Shown piece by piece: positions 9,889 through 21,059 of a stretch of 64,000 nt of DNA. Within the stretch, counting starts at the first letter, position 1; each line of letters starts with the position of its first letter. The notes beneath the pieces were generated by a model. That model searched no databases. It saw only the letters and a program-made list of their open reading frames with translations, and had not been told where the DNA came from. The stretch covers positions 2,046,001-2,110,000 of the forward strand of contig NZ_CP035382.1 in the NCBI RefSeq assembly GCF_006874705.1, read 5' to 3'. Both the position numbers and the translations under genes were made by a program. The stretch is from Leclercia adecarboxylata (GTDB taxonomy: Bacteria > Pseudomonadota > Gammaproteobacteria > Enterobacterales > Enterobacteriaceae).

Positions 9889-9945
9889 CGCTGCGCTTGC
9901 ACTGGCCTACGGAATGTAGGCCGGGTAAGCGTAGCGCAACCCGGC
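9889..9945. repeat. REP/BIME element between dppA and dppB
   Basis: The palindromic unit GCCGGGTAAGCGTAGC... at 9920-9945 closes with ACCCGGC and is preceded by a degenerate inverted copy from 9889. It lies inside the operon and may stabilise the dppA part of the mRNA. A further inverted pair, TTCCCTC/GAGGGAA, follows at about 9959-9982. Confidence 0.85.
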
Positions 9946-10045
9946 AGCAGTGCTTTATTCCCTCTCTGAAAGGGGAGGGAATAAGATTTGTGAGCAATAC
10001 AGACGTCGCGCCTCCAGGCGTACGTCATTAGAGAGAATCCGGGTT

Positions 10046-11065
10046 ATGTTGCAGTTCATCCTCCGACGTCTGGGACTTGTTATCCCCACGTTTATCGGTA
10101 TCACCCTTCTCACCTTTGCCTTCGTCCATATGATCCCCGGTGACCCGGTAATGATTATGGCGGGCGAGCGTGGTATTTCTCCTGAACGTCATGCGCAGCT
10201 GTTAGCCGAACTGGGGCTGGATAAGCCTATGTGGCAGCAGTATCTCCACTATATCTGGGGCGTGTTGCATGGTGATTTAGGTATTTCGCTGAAAAGCCGT
10301 CTGCCGGTGTGGGAAGAGTTCGTACCACGATTTAAAGCAACGCTGGAACTCGGTGTCTGCGCCATGATTTTTGCCGTCTCCGTGGGTATTCCGGTGGGCG
10401 TGCTGGCTGCGGTGAAACGTGGCTCTATCTTTGATCATACCGCCGTTGGCCTGGCGCTGACCGGTTACTCCATGCCTATCTTCTGGTGGGGCATGATGCT
10501 GATCATGCTGGTGTCGGTGCAGTGGAACCTGACCCCGGTGTCCGGGCGCGTCAGTGATATGGTCTTCCTTGATGACACCAACCCGCTGACCGGCTTTATG
10601 CTGATCGACACGGCTATCTGGGGTGAAGAGGGCAACTTTATCGATGCGCTGGCGCATATGATCCTGCCGGCCATGGTGCTCGGTACGATCCCGTTGGCGG
10701 TTATCGTGCGTATGACCCGTTCGTCGATGCTGGAAGTGCTGGGCGAGGATTATATCCGTACCGCCCGCGCCAAAGGTCTGACCCGCATGCGGGTGATCAT
10801 CGTTCATGCCCTGCGTAACGCCATGCTGCCGGTAGTAACGGTTATCGGCCTGCAGGTAGGGACGTTGCTGGCAGGGGCGATCCTGACCGAAACCATCTTC
10901 TCCTGGCCGGGCCTGGGGCGCTGGCTGATTGACGCACTGCAACGCCGTGATTATCCGGTGGTACAGGGCGGTGTACTGCTGGTGGCGACGATGATTATTC
11001 TCGTCAACCTGCTGGTCGATTTGCTGTACGGCGTGGTGAACCCGCGTATTCGTCATAAGAAGTAA
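10046..11065 (+). CDS. dppB: Dipeptide ABC transporter permease DppB
   Basis: DppB is one of two inner-membrane channel subunits of the dipeptide importer. It has 339 residues, as in E. coli, about six hydrophobic segments, and the cytoplasmic coupling loop E-D-Y-I-R-T-A-R-A-K-G-L near residues 230-245 that docks on the ATPases. ATG at 10046 gives M-L-Q-F-I-L-R-R-L-G, the conserved start; the longer frame from 9950 runs through the repeat region and is not used. dppC follows after nine bases. Confidence 0.96.
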   Translation: MLQFILRRLGLVIPTFIGITLLTFAFVHMIPGDPVMIMAGERGISPERHAQLLAELGLDKPMWQQYLHYIWGVLHGDLGISLKSRLPVWEEFVPRFKATLELGVCAMIFAVSVGIPVGVLAAVKRGSIFDHTAVGLALTGYSMPIFWWGMMLIMLVSVQWNLTPVSGRVSDMVFLDDTNPLTGFMLIDTAIWGEEGNFIDALAHMILPAMVLGTIPLAVIVRMTRSSMLEVLGEDYIRTARAKGLTRMRVIIVHALRNAMLPVVTVIGLQVGTLLAGAILTETIFSWPGLGRWLIDALQRRDYPVVQGGVLLVATMIILVNLLVDLLYGVVNPRIRHKK

Positions 11066-11074
11066 GGGGCCATC

Positions 11075-11977
11075 ATGTCACAAGTATCTGAAAATAAAGT
11101 GGTCGCTGCACCGGTGCCAATGACGCCGCTGCAGGAGTTCTGGCACTACTTCAAACGCAACAAAGGCGCGGTAGTAGGGCTGGTGTATGTTGTCATCATG
11201 ATCTTGATCGCGGTGTTCGCGAACTTTCTTGCGCCGTACAACCCGGCGGAGCAGTTCCGTGATGCGCTGCTTGCACCACCTGCATGGCAGGACGGCGGTA
11301 CCCTGACGCATCTGCTGGGTACTGACGATGTAGGCCGTGATGTGCTGTCCCGTCTGATGTACGGCGCGCGTCTTTCGCTGCTGGTGGGCTGCCTGGTAGT
11401 GGTACTGTCCCTGATTATGGGGGTGGTACTCGGTCTGGTGGCTGGCTACTTCGGCGGTGTGGTGGATAACATCATTATGCGTGTTGTCGACATCATGCTG
11501 GCGCTGCCAAGCCTGCTGCTGGCGCTGGTGCTGGTGGCGGTCTTTGGGCCGTCAATCGGCAACGCCGCCCTGGCCCTGACGTTCGTGGCGCTTCCTCACT
11601 ACGTGCGATTAACGCGTGCGGCGGTGCTGGTGGAAGTGAACCGTGACTACGTGACCGCCTCTCGCGTGGCGGGTGCGGGCGCGATGCGCCAGATGTTCGT
11701 CAATATTCTTCCAAACTGCCTTGCGCCGCTGATTGTTCAGGCGTCGCTCGGTTTCTCTAACGCCATTCTCGATATGGCCGCTCTTGGCTTCCTTGGCATG
11801 GGTGCGCAGCCGCCAACACCGGAGTGGGGCACCATGCTCTCCGATGTGTTGCAGTTCGCGCAAAGCGCCTGGTGGGTTGTGACCTTCCCGGGTCTGGCGA
11901 TCCTCCTGACGGTGCTGGCATTTAACCTGATGGGTGATGGTCTGCGTGATGCACTTGATCCCAAACTGAAGCAGTAA
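11075..11977 (+). CDS. dppC: Dipeptide ABC transporter permease DppC
   Basis: DppC is the second channel subunit, with 300 residues. An N-terminal OppC-type segment ([11 protein letters not shown]) precedes the first membrane helix. The coupling motif appears as [15 protein letters not shown]. It sits nine bases after dppB and ten before dppD, in one transcription unit. Confidence 0.96.
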   Translation: MSQVSENKVVAAPVPMTPLQEFWHYFKRNKGAVVGLVYVVIMILIAVFANFLAPYNPAEQFRDALLAPPAWQDGGTLTHLLGTDDVGRDVLSRLMYGARLSLLVGCLVVVLSLIMGVVLGLVAGYFGGVVDNIIMRVVDIMLALPSLLLALVLVAVFGPSIGNAALALTFVALPHYVRLTRAAVLVEVNRDYVTASRVAGAGAMRQMFVNILPNCLAPLIVQASLGFSNAILDMAALGFLGMGAQPPTPEWGTMLSDVLQFAQSAWWVVTFPGLAILLTVLAFNLMGDGLRDALDPKLKQ

Positions 11978-11987
11978 GAGGCACGAG

Positions 11988-12971
11988 ATGGCGTTATTAA
12001 ATGTAGATAAATTATCGGTGCACTTCGGTGACGTGGGCTCCGAGTTTCGCGCCGTAGATCGGGTTAGCTACAGCGTAAATCAGGGTGAAGTTGTCGGCAT
12101 CGTGGGCGAGTCAGGTTCCGGTAAATCGGTAAGCTCTCTGGCGATCATGGGGCTGATTGATTACCCTGGCCGCGTAATGGCGGAAAGCCTGGAGTTCAAC
12201 GGCCAGGATCTGAAGCGGATCTCTGAAAAAGAGCGTCGCAACCTGGTTGGCGCCGAAGTGGCGATGATCTTCCAGGATCCGATGACCAGCCTCAACCCAT
12301 GCTACACCGTCGGTTTCCAGATTATGGAAGCAATTAAGGTGCATCAGGGTGGGAATAAGAAAACCCGTCGTCAGCGGGCAATCGACCTGCTGACCCAGGT
12401 AGGTATTCCTGACCCGGCCTCGCGTCTGGATGTCTATCCGCACCAGCTGTCCGGTGGGATGAGCCAGCGCGTTATGATCGCCATGGCCATTGCCTGTCGT
12501 CCGAAGCTGCTGATTGCCGATGAACCGACGACCGCGCTGGATGTGACCATTCAGGCGCAGATCATCGAGCTGCTGCTGGAGCTGCAGCAGAAAGAGAACA
12601 TGGCGCTGATCCTGATCACCCATGACCTGGCGTTAGTGGCCGAAGCGGCGCATAAAATCATCGTGATGTATGCCGGGCAGGTAGTGGAAACCGGCAGCTC
12701 GCACGATATCTTCCGCGCACCGCGCCATCCTTATACTCAGGCGCTCCTGCGCGCGCTGCCGGAGTTTGCCCAGGACAAGGCGCGTCTGGCGTCACTGCCG
12801 GGCGTGGTACCGGGTAAATACGACCGCCCGACCGGCTGTCTGCTGAACCCGCGCTGCCCGTATGCCACGGACAAATGTCGCATCGATGAGCCGGATCTTT
12901 ATACCCTCAACGATGGCCGTCAGTCTAAATGCCACTACCCACTCGATGACGCCGGGAGGCCCACACTATGA
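11988..12971 (+). CDS. dppD: Dipeptide ABC transporter ATPase DppD
   Basis: DppD is one of the two cytoplasmic ATPases of the importer, with 327 residues. It has Walker A G-E-S-G-S-G-K-S near residue 40, signature L-S-G-G-M-S-Q-R, Walker B L-L-I-A-D-E-P-T and the switch histidine in I-T-H-D. The C-terminal oligopeptide-transporter extension holds the cysteine cluster [14 protein letters not shown] typical of the DppD/OppD group, some members of which bind an iron-sulfur cluster. Its stop overlaps the dppF start by four bases (ATGA). Confidence 0.96.
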   Translation: MALLNVDKLSVHFGDVGSEFRAVDRVSYSVNQGEVVGIVGESGSGKSVSSLAIMGLIDYPGRVMAESLEFNGQDLKRISEKERRNLVGAEVAMIFQDPMTSLNPCYTVGFQIMEAIKVHQGGNKKTRRQRAIDLLTQVGIPDPASRLDVYPHQLSGGMSQRVMIAMAIACRPKLLIADEPTTALDVTIQAQIIELLLELQQKENMALILITHDLALVAEAAHKIIVMYAGQVVETGSSHDIFRAPRHPYTQALLRALPEFAQDKARLASLPGVVPGKYDRPTGCLLNPRCPYATDKCRIDEPDLYTLNDGRQSKCHYPLDDAGRPTL

Positions 12972-13981
12972 GTTCGCAAGAGGCCACCATGCAACAGCCG
13001 CTGTTGCAGGCTATCGATCTGAAAAAACACTACCCGGTCAAGAAGGGGCTGTTTGCTCCGGAACGCCTGGTGAAAGCGCTGGATGGCGTCTCCTTTACTC
13101 TGGAGCGCGGCAAAACGCTGGCGGTGGTGGGGGAGTCCGGCTGCGGGAAATCCACCCTGGGCCGTCTGCTGACCATGATTGAAACCCCGACCGGGGGCGA
13201 GCTGTACTATCAGGGGCAGGATCTGCTCAAGCACGATCCTGACGCGCAGAAACTGCGTCGCCAGAAAATCCAGATTGTGTTCCAGAACCCGTATGGTTCC
13301 CTGAACCCGCGTAAGAAAGTGGGGCAGATTCTGGAGGAGCCGCTGCAGATCAACTCCACGTTGAGCAAAGAGCAGCGTCGCGAGAAGGCGCTGGCGATGA
13401 TGGCGAAAGTGGGGCTCAAGACCGAACACTACGATCGCTATCCGCACATGTTCTCCGGCGGTCAGCGTCAGCGTATTGCTATCGCCCGTGGTCTGATGCT
13501 TGACCCGGATGTGGTGATCGCCGATGAACCGGTCTCCGCGCTCGACGTTTCCGTCCGTGCGCAGGTGCTGAACCTGATGATGGATCTGCAGCAGGATTTA
13601 GGCCTGTCGTATGTCTTCATCTCCCATGACCTGTCGGTGGTGGAGCACATTGCCGATGAAGTGATGGTGATGTATCTGGGCCGCTGCGTGGAGAAGGGGA
13701 CGAAAGATCAGATCTTTAATAACCCGCGCCATCCTTATACGCAGGCGCTGCTCTCTGCGACACCGCGCCTGAACCCGGATGAACGTCGGGAGCGTATTAA
13801 GCTGACCGGCGAGCTGCCAAGCCCGCTCAACCCGCCGCCGGGCTGTGCTTTCAACGCCCGCTGCCGTCGTCGTTTTGGGCCGTGCACCCAGCTGCAACCG
13901 CAGTTAAAAGACTACGGCGGTCAACTGGTGGCCTGCTTCGCCGTCGATCAGGATGAAAACGGCGAGAAGCCCCTGGCGTAA
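12968..13981 (+). CDS. dppF: Dipeptide ABC transporter ATPase DppF
   Basis: DppF is the second ATPase and pairs with DppD. The 337-residue protein shows Walker A G-E-S-G-C-G-K-S, signature F-S-G-G-Q-R-Q-R, Walker B V-V-I-A-D-E-P-V and I-S-H-D. ATG at 12968, overlapping the dppD stop, gives [14 protein letters not shown], as in the family. It is the last gene of the operon. Its 3' neighbour is coaA, not yhjV as in E. coli K-12, so a synteny break lies right after it. Confidence 0.96.
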   Translation: MSSQEATMQQPLLQAIDLKKHYPVKKGLFAPERLVKALDGVSFTLERGKTLAVVGESGCGKSTLGRLLTMIETPTGGELYYQGQDLLKHDPDAQKLRRQKIQIVFQNPYGSLNPRKKVGQILEEPLQINSTLSKEQRREKALAMMAKVGLKTEHYDRYPHMFSGGQRQRIAIARGLMLDPDVVIADEPVSALDVSVRAQVLNLMMDLQQDLGLSYVFISHDLSVVEHIADEVMVMYLGRCVEKGTKDQIFNNPRHPYTQALLSATPRLNPDERRERIKLTGELPSPLNPPPGCAFNARCRRRFGPCTQLQPQLKDYGGQLVACFAVDQDENGEKPLA

Positions 13982-13986
13982 GTCAT

Positions 13987-14015
13987 AAAAAAACCGGCGA
14001 TAAGCCGGTTTTTTT
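13987..14015 (+). terminator. Bidirectional-looking terminator between dppF and coaA
   Basis: An A run, the stem AACCGGC/GCCGGTT and a T run lie in the 51-base gap between the convergent dppF and coaA stops. The symmetric A and T runs allow it to work for both strands. Confidence 0.88.
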
Positions 14016-14032
14016 ATTGGGGCGGTGAATAG

Positions 14033-14983
14033 CTATTTCCGTAAACGAATCTGGTCGACAGCGTGTTTCTCACTCTTGGTGAGGATCAGGCTGGCGCGCT
14101 CACGCGTCGGCAGAATGTTCTCTTTCAGGTTCACGTAGTTGATCTCATTCCACAGCGAGGTGGCCACATTAACAGCCTCATCTTTCGAGAGCTGGGCGTA
14201 GTTATGGAAGTAGGAGTCAGGGTCGGTGAACGCCCCTTCGCGGAACTTAAGGAAGCGGTTGATGTACCAGCTCTGCAGGAGATCTTCCGGCGCATCCACG
14301 TAGATAGAGAAATCGACAAAGTCAGAGACAAACACATGATGCGGATCGTGAGGATAGTCCATCCCGCTCTGCAGAACGTTTAATCCTTCCAGAATCAGAA
14401 TGTCCGGCTGCACCACCGTTTTGTCCCCGTCAGGGATGCGGTCATAAATCAGATGCGAGTATACCGGAGCCGTCACGTTTGGCACGCCGGATTTCAGATC
14501 CGACACGAATTTCACCAGACGGTGCATATCATAAGAGAGCGGAAAGCCTTTCTTCTTCATCAGACCGCGTTCTTTTAACACCTCGTTAGGGTGCAGGAAG
14601 CCGTCGGTAGTGATCAGCTCCACGCTGCGGTGTTCCGGCCAGCGGCTCAGCAGCGCCTGCAGAACACGCGCGGTGGTGCTTTTCCCCACGGCGACGCTGC
14701 CGGCAATACTGATAATATAAGGAATGCGCTGCCCGTTCGTACCGAGGAACTGCTCAAGTACGGCCTGTCGGCGGAGGTTGGAACTGATATAGAAATTCAG
14801 CAAACGCGAGAGAGGTAAATAAATTTCAGCCACTTCTTCAAGCGACAGGTCTTCGTTTATCCCTTTTAACCGTGCGATTTCGCCTTCCGTTAAGGTCATG
14901 GGAACGGAGTCACGCAGAGCAGCCCACTGGCTGCGGCTAAACTGGAGATAAGGCGTCATTAACGTTTGCTCTTTTTTGCTCAT
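14033..14983 (-). CDS. coaA: Type I pantothenate kinase CoaA
   Basis: CoaA phosphorylates pantothenate, the first and CoA-inhibited step of coenzyme A synthesis. The 316-residue length equals the E. coli enzyme. The P-loop G-S-V-A-V-G-K-S is at residues 95-102 with Lys101, and the protein ends [11 protein letters not shown] at 14983 ([10 protein letters not shown]) is preferred over the upstream in-frame codon at 15016 because it matches the family start. It is divergent from the thrU-tufB operon, as in E. coli, but birA and murB are absent from its other side. Confidence 0.96.
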   Translation of the reverse strand: MSKKEQTLMTPYLQFSRSQWAALRDSVPMTLTEGEIARLKGINEDLSLEEVAEIYLPLSRLLNFYISSNLRRQAVLEQFLGTNGQRIPYIISIAGSVAVGKSTTARVLQALLSRWPEHRSVELITTDGFLHPNEVLKERGLMKKKGFPLSYDMHRLVKFVSDLKSGVPNVTAPVYSHLIYDRIPDGDKTVVQPDILILEGLNVLQSGMDYPHDPHHVFVSDFVDFSIYVDAPEDLLQSWYINRFLKFREGAFTDPDSYFHNYAQLSKDEAVNVATSLWNEINYVNLKENILPTRERASLILTKSEKHAVDQIRLRK

Positions 14984-15278
14984 AAGCACGCTTGAGTGAG
15001 GCGTCTTATCCCACACCAGAGGCTAGCCGTGCGGGGTAGAGCACATCACATATATAGTTAATTTTGGACAATGCGCAGGAGGTTAACACCAGATGGGCCG
15101 AATAATAAGAAAAAAAGTGGCCGAGTGTTGCGTTAAGCGTGAAACGTCACAGACCGGGTTTCACCCCTTTTGAGGACCGTAAATGATGAATATTTGCGCG
15201 CATTTGCCTGGAAATACAGCGTTATTCTCTCTTCTCGCACAAAATGTGAGCGAAAGAACGATTTATGCAAATTTTTAG
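14984..15278. other. coaA/thrU divergent intergenic region
   Basis: There is no gene in this stretch. It must carry the coaA promoter on the minus strand and the upstream activating region of the thrU tRNA operon. AT-rich tracts near 15100-15120 and 15180-15270 are compatible with Fis sites, which are known upstream of this operon in E. coli, but I cannot place individual sites with confidence. Confidence 0.5.
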
Positions 15279-15307
15279 TTGCATGAACCTGCAGGGCTCC
15301 CTAAAAT
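15279..15307 (+). promoter_or_regulatory. Promoter of the thrU-tyrU-glyT-thrT-tufB operon
   Basis: A -35 box TTGCAT (15279-15284) and a -10 box TAAAAT (15302-15307) have a 17-base spacer and are followed by a GC-rich discriminator GCGCGCT, the pattern of stringently regulated stable-RNA promoters. Confidence 0.85.
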
Positions 15308-15321
15308 GCGCGCTACTTGAT

Positions 15322-15397
<76 letters not shown>

Positions 15398-15405
15398 TCA
15401 AGTCC

Positions 15406-15490
<85 letters not shown>

Positions 15491-15608
15491 CTTTCTGGCA
15501 GCGTTAAAGCCGCCGGAGCTGGTTGGAAAAAATTGACCAGCTCGAACTTAAAAAGAGAGAAATCTCTTTTTTTGTTACAGAAAGAACTGGGTAGCCGAGT
15601 TTCAGGAT

Positions 15609-15683
<75 letters not shown>

Positions 15684-15689
15684 ATACGT

Positions 15690-15765
15690 GCTGATATGGC
15701 TCAGTTGGTAGAGCGCACCCTTGGTAAGGGTGAGGTCCCCAGTTCGACTCTGGGTATCAGCACCA
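15690..15765 (+). tRNA. thrT: tRNA-Thr, anticodon GGU
   Basis: This 76-base tRNA has acceptor GCTGATA/TATCAGC, anticodon loop TTGGTAA and encoded ACCA. It lies six bases after glyT and directly precedes the tufB leader. Confidence 0.97.
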
Positions 15766-15847
15766 CTTCACTTCTCCCTCCCGTTTCTCTCTGTTTCAAT
15801 TTAAATGTATTCAACAGTTCAGGCATTTCGCCTGGTTGATGTGGTGA

Positions 15848-17068
<1,221 letters not shown>

Positions 17069-17098
17069 TTGCTGATAACATTTGACGCAATGCGCATG

Positions 17099-17125
17099 AA
17101 AAGGGCATCATTTGATGCCCTTTTT
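17099..17125 (+). terminator. Terminator after tufB
   Basis: The hairpin AAAAGGGCATCA/TGATGCCCTTTTT is followed by T residues 30 bases after the tufB stop. Confidence 0.93.
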
Positions 17126-17298
17126 GCACGCTTTCGAACCAGAACCTGGCTCATCAGTGATTTTATTTGTCATAATCATTGCTGAGACAGGCTCTGAAGA
17201 GGGCGTTTTAGTCCGAAACGCAACAGAGCATTTCGGTTTGGTTCGCCTCGCTATCGCGGGGTGAAAATGTTTGTAGAATACTTCTGACAGGTTGGTTT

Positions 17299-17682
17299 AT
17301 GAGTGCGAATACCGAAGCTCAAGGGAGCGGGCGCGGCCTGGAAGCGATGAAATGGGTAGTAGTAGCTGTATTGCTGATCGTGGCAATCGTTGGCAACTAC
17401 CTTTATCGCGACATGATGCTGCCGCTACGCGCGCTGGCAGTGGTAATTCTGATTGCTGCAGCGGGTGGTGTCGCGCTGTTGACGACCAAAGGTAAAGCGA
17501 CCGTCGCTTTTGCCCGCGAAGCGAGAACCGAAGTCCGTAAGGTCATTTGGCCGACTCGCCAGGAAACATTGCACACCACGCTGATTGTAGCTGCGGTTAC
17601 CGCTGTAATGTCACTGATCCTGTGGGGACTGGATGGTATTCTGGTTCGCCTGGTATCCTTTATCACTGGCCTGAGGTTCTGA
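17299..17682 (+). CDS. secE: Preprotein translocase subunit SecE
   Basis: SecE is the small essential subunit that clamps SecY in the SecYEG channel. It has 127 residues and three membrane segments, as in gammaproteobacteria. The conserved amphipathic helix plus last segment is visible as [16 protein letters not shown]. It is followed by nusG after one base, and the two are cotranscribed in E. coli. Confidence 0.97.
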   Translation: MSANTEAQGSGRGLEAMKWVVVAVLLIVAIVGNYLYRDMMLPLRALAVVILIAAAGGVALLTTKGKATVAFAREARTEVRKVIWPTRQETLHTTLIVAAVTAVMSLILWGLDGILVRLVSFITGLRF

Positions 17683-17683
17683 G

Positions 17684-18229
17684 ATGTCTGAAGCCCCTAA
17701 AAAGCGCTGGTACGTCGTTCAGGCGTTTTCCGGTTTTGAAGGCCGCGTAGCAACGTCGCTGCGTGAGCATATCAAATTACATAATATGGAAGAGTTGTTT
17801 GGCGAAGTTATGGTTCCGACCGAAGAAGTGGTCGAGATCCGTGGCGGCCAGCGTCGCAAAAGCGAGCGCAAATTCTTCCCGGGTTACGTGCTTGTTCAGA
17901 TGGTGATGAACGATGCAAGCTGGCACTTAGTGCGCAGCGTACCGCGCGTAATGGGCTTTATCGGCGGCACGTCTGACCGTCCGGCGCCAATCAGCGACAA
18001 AGAAGTTGATGCGATTATGAACCGCCTGCAGCAGGTTGGTGATAAGCCGCGTCCGAAAACGCTGTTTGAACCGGGTGAAATGGTTCGTGTTAATGACGGT
18101 CCGTTTGCTGACTTTAACGGCGTGGTTGAAGAAGTGGACTACGAGAAGTCCCGCCTGAAAGTTTCCGTTTCTATCTTCGGTCGTGCGACCCCGGTAGAGC
18201 TGGACTTTGCCCAGGTAGAAAAAGCCTAA
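17684..18229 (+). CDS. nusG: Transcription elongation/antitermination factor NusG
   Basis: NusG binds RNA polymerase, suppresses pausing, contacts Rho and S10, and couples transcription to translation. The 181-residue protein has an N-terminal NGN domain ([14 protein letters not shown]) and a C-terminal KOW domain ([13 protein letters not shown]). The length is standard. It starts one base after the secE stop. Confidence 0.98.
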   Translation: MSEAPKKRWYVVQAFSGFEGRVATSLREHIKLHNMEELFGEVMVPTEEVVEIRGGQRRKSERKFFPGYVLVQMVMNDASWHLVRSVPRVMGFIGGTSDRPAPISDKEVDAIMNRLQQVGDKPRPKTLFEPGEMVRVNDGPFADFNGVVEEVDYEKSRLKVSVSIFGRATPVELDFAQVEKA

Positions 18230-18259
18230 GCAGCGATCAAAAAAGCGACGATTTAACCG

Positions 18260-18288
18260 TTGCACAGGGCGCGAGATTGGACTACAAT
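18260..18288 (+). promoter_or_regulatory. rplK (L11 operon) promoter
   Basis: A -35 box TTGCAC (18260-18265) and a -10 box TACAAT (18283-18288) have a 17-base spacer. The spacer and -10 box lie inside the hairpin that follows nusG. Confidence 0.82.
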
Positions 18289-18307
18289 TTCGCGCCTTTT
18301 GTTTTTA
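18268..18307 (+). terminator. nusG terminator interleaved with the rplK promoter
   Basis: The stem GGCGCGA (18268-18274)/TCGCGCC (18290-18296) has a 15-base loop and is followed by TTTTGTTTTT. The loop contains the rplK -10 box. Confidence 0.7.
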
Positions 18308-18337
18308 TGGATTGCATCCGTAAAACGAATTTTATCA

Positions 18338-19520
<1,183 letters not shown>

Positions 19521-19524
19521 TGCC

Positions 19525-19553
19525 TTTACGTGGGCGGTGGATTTGTCTACAAT
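19525..19553 (+). promoter_or_regulatory. rplJ (L10 operon) promoter
   Basis: A -35 box TTTACG (19525-19530) and a -10 box TACAAT (19548-19553) have a 17-base spacer, just after the rplA stop. Its product is the rplJL-rpoBC transcript with a leader of about 250 bases. Confidence 0.78.
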
Positions 19554-19599
19554 CTTACCCCCACGTTTGCTAACAATAGTTAGCGGCTAAAAGATTTGT

Positions 19600-19805
19600 T
19601 CGTTGGAGCCTGGCCTAATCCAGGCCTCCGTCGAAGACCGCAGGTGTTTCGCAAGAGACTTAATGCCCTGCGTAGACGGTGACAGAACGCTAAGATTATT
19701 TTTGGATACTCTGGCTTGTTTCTGCTCACCGTATTAAGACGCTCTTCCCGTTGGGAAGAGTGAAGTGAGTTCCGGAACATGAGTTCCGGCAAACATCCAG
19801 GAGCA
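19600..19805 (+). ncRNA. L10 ribosomal protein leader
   Basis: The long structured leader between the promoter and rplJ contains several hairpins, such as GGAGCCTGGCC/GGCCTCC near 19605-19628, and the GAAGAG/AGTTCC stem region close to the start codon. In E. coli the L10(L12)4 complex binds this leader and blocks rplJ translation. The boundaries given are approximate. Confidence 0.7.
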
Positions 19806-19811
19806 AAGCTA

Positions 19812-20309
19812 ATGGCTTTAAATCTTCAAGACAAACAAGCGATTGTTGCTGAAGTCAGCGAAGTAGCCAAAGGCGCGCTGTCTGCAGTAGTTGCGGATTC
19901 CCGTGGCGTTACTGTAGATAAAATGACTGAACTGCGTAAAGCAGGTCGTGAAGCTGGCGTTTACATGCGTGTTGTTCGTAACACCCTGCTGCGCCGCGTA
20001 GTTGAAGGTACTCAGTTCGAGTGCCTGAAAGACACGTTTGTTGGTCCAACCTTGATTGCATACTCTATGGAACACCCGGGCGCTGCTGCTCGTCTGTTCA
20101 AAGAGTTCGCGAAAGCGAATGCAAAATTCGAGGTTAAAGCTGCAGCCTTTGAAGGTGAGTTGATCCCGGCATCGCAAATCGATCGCCTGGCAACCCTGCC
20201 GACCTACGAAGAAGCAATTGCACGCCTGATGGCAACCATGAAAGAAGCTTCGGCTGGCAAACTGGTTCGCACTCTGGCTGCTGTTCGCGATGCGAAAGAA
20301 GCTGCTTAA
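19812..20309 (+). CDS. rplJ: 50S ribosomal protein L10
   Basis: L10 anchors the L7/L12 stalk dimers on the ribosome and is the autogenous repressor of this operon. ATG at 19812 gives M-A-L-N-L-Q-D-K-Q and 165 residues, the E. coli length; the ATG 33 bases upstream lies in the leader and is rejected. The C-terminal helix that binds L7/L12 ends [10 protein letters not shown]. rplL follows after 66 bases. Confidence 0.98.
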
Positions 20310-20375
20310 TAGCAGTCATCTTTATCAAGTATTCGCTTACGTATAAACTTATTCTGATTTTCAGGAACAATTTAA

Positions 20376-20741
<366 letters not shown>

Positions 20742-21059
20742 GCCAACCCTTCCGGTTGCAGCCTGAGAAATTAGGCTGATGGCTGGTGACTTTTTAGTCA
20801 CCAGCCTTTTTGCGCTGTAAGGCGCCAGTAGAGTTTCACACTGTTTGACTGCTGGCTGTCCTGACAATGCTTGTTTCTATCGACGACTTAATATACTGCG
20901 ACAGGGTGCTCGCTCTGGGTAAATCGCAATGAAATGGTTTAAGCGTGATAGCAACAGGCATTGCGGAAAGTGTTCGATTTTCCGATCAACAAAATGGTGT
21001 TGCACAAACTGTCCGCCAATGGACAGATGGGTCGACTTGTCAGCGAGCTGAGGAACCCT
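20742..21059 (+). promoter_or_regulatory. rplL-rpoB intercistronic attenuation and processing region
   Basis: This 318-base gap has no gene. Besides the attenuator at 20781 it carries the rpoB leader. In E. coli this region holds an RNase III cleavage site. The inverted segments CGCCAGTAG/CTGCTGGC near 20822-20857 could form that duplex, but this placement is a guess. Confidence 0.55.
20781..20816 (+). terminator. Partial terminator (attenuator) between rplL and rpoB
   Basis: The stem GGCTGGTGACT/AGTCACCAGCC has a TTTT loop and is followed by TTTTTG. In E. coli most polymerases stop here and a minority read into rpoBC. Confidence 0.92.
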
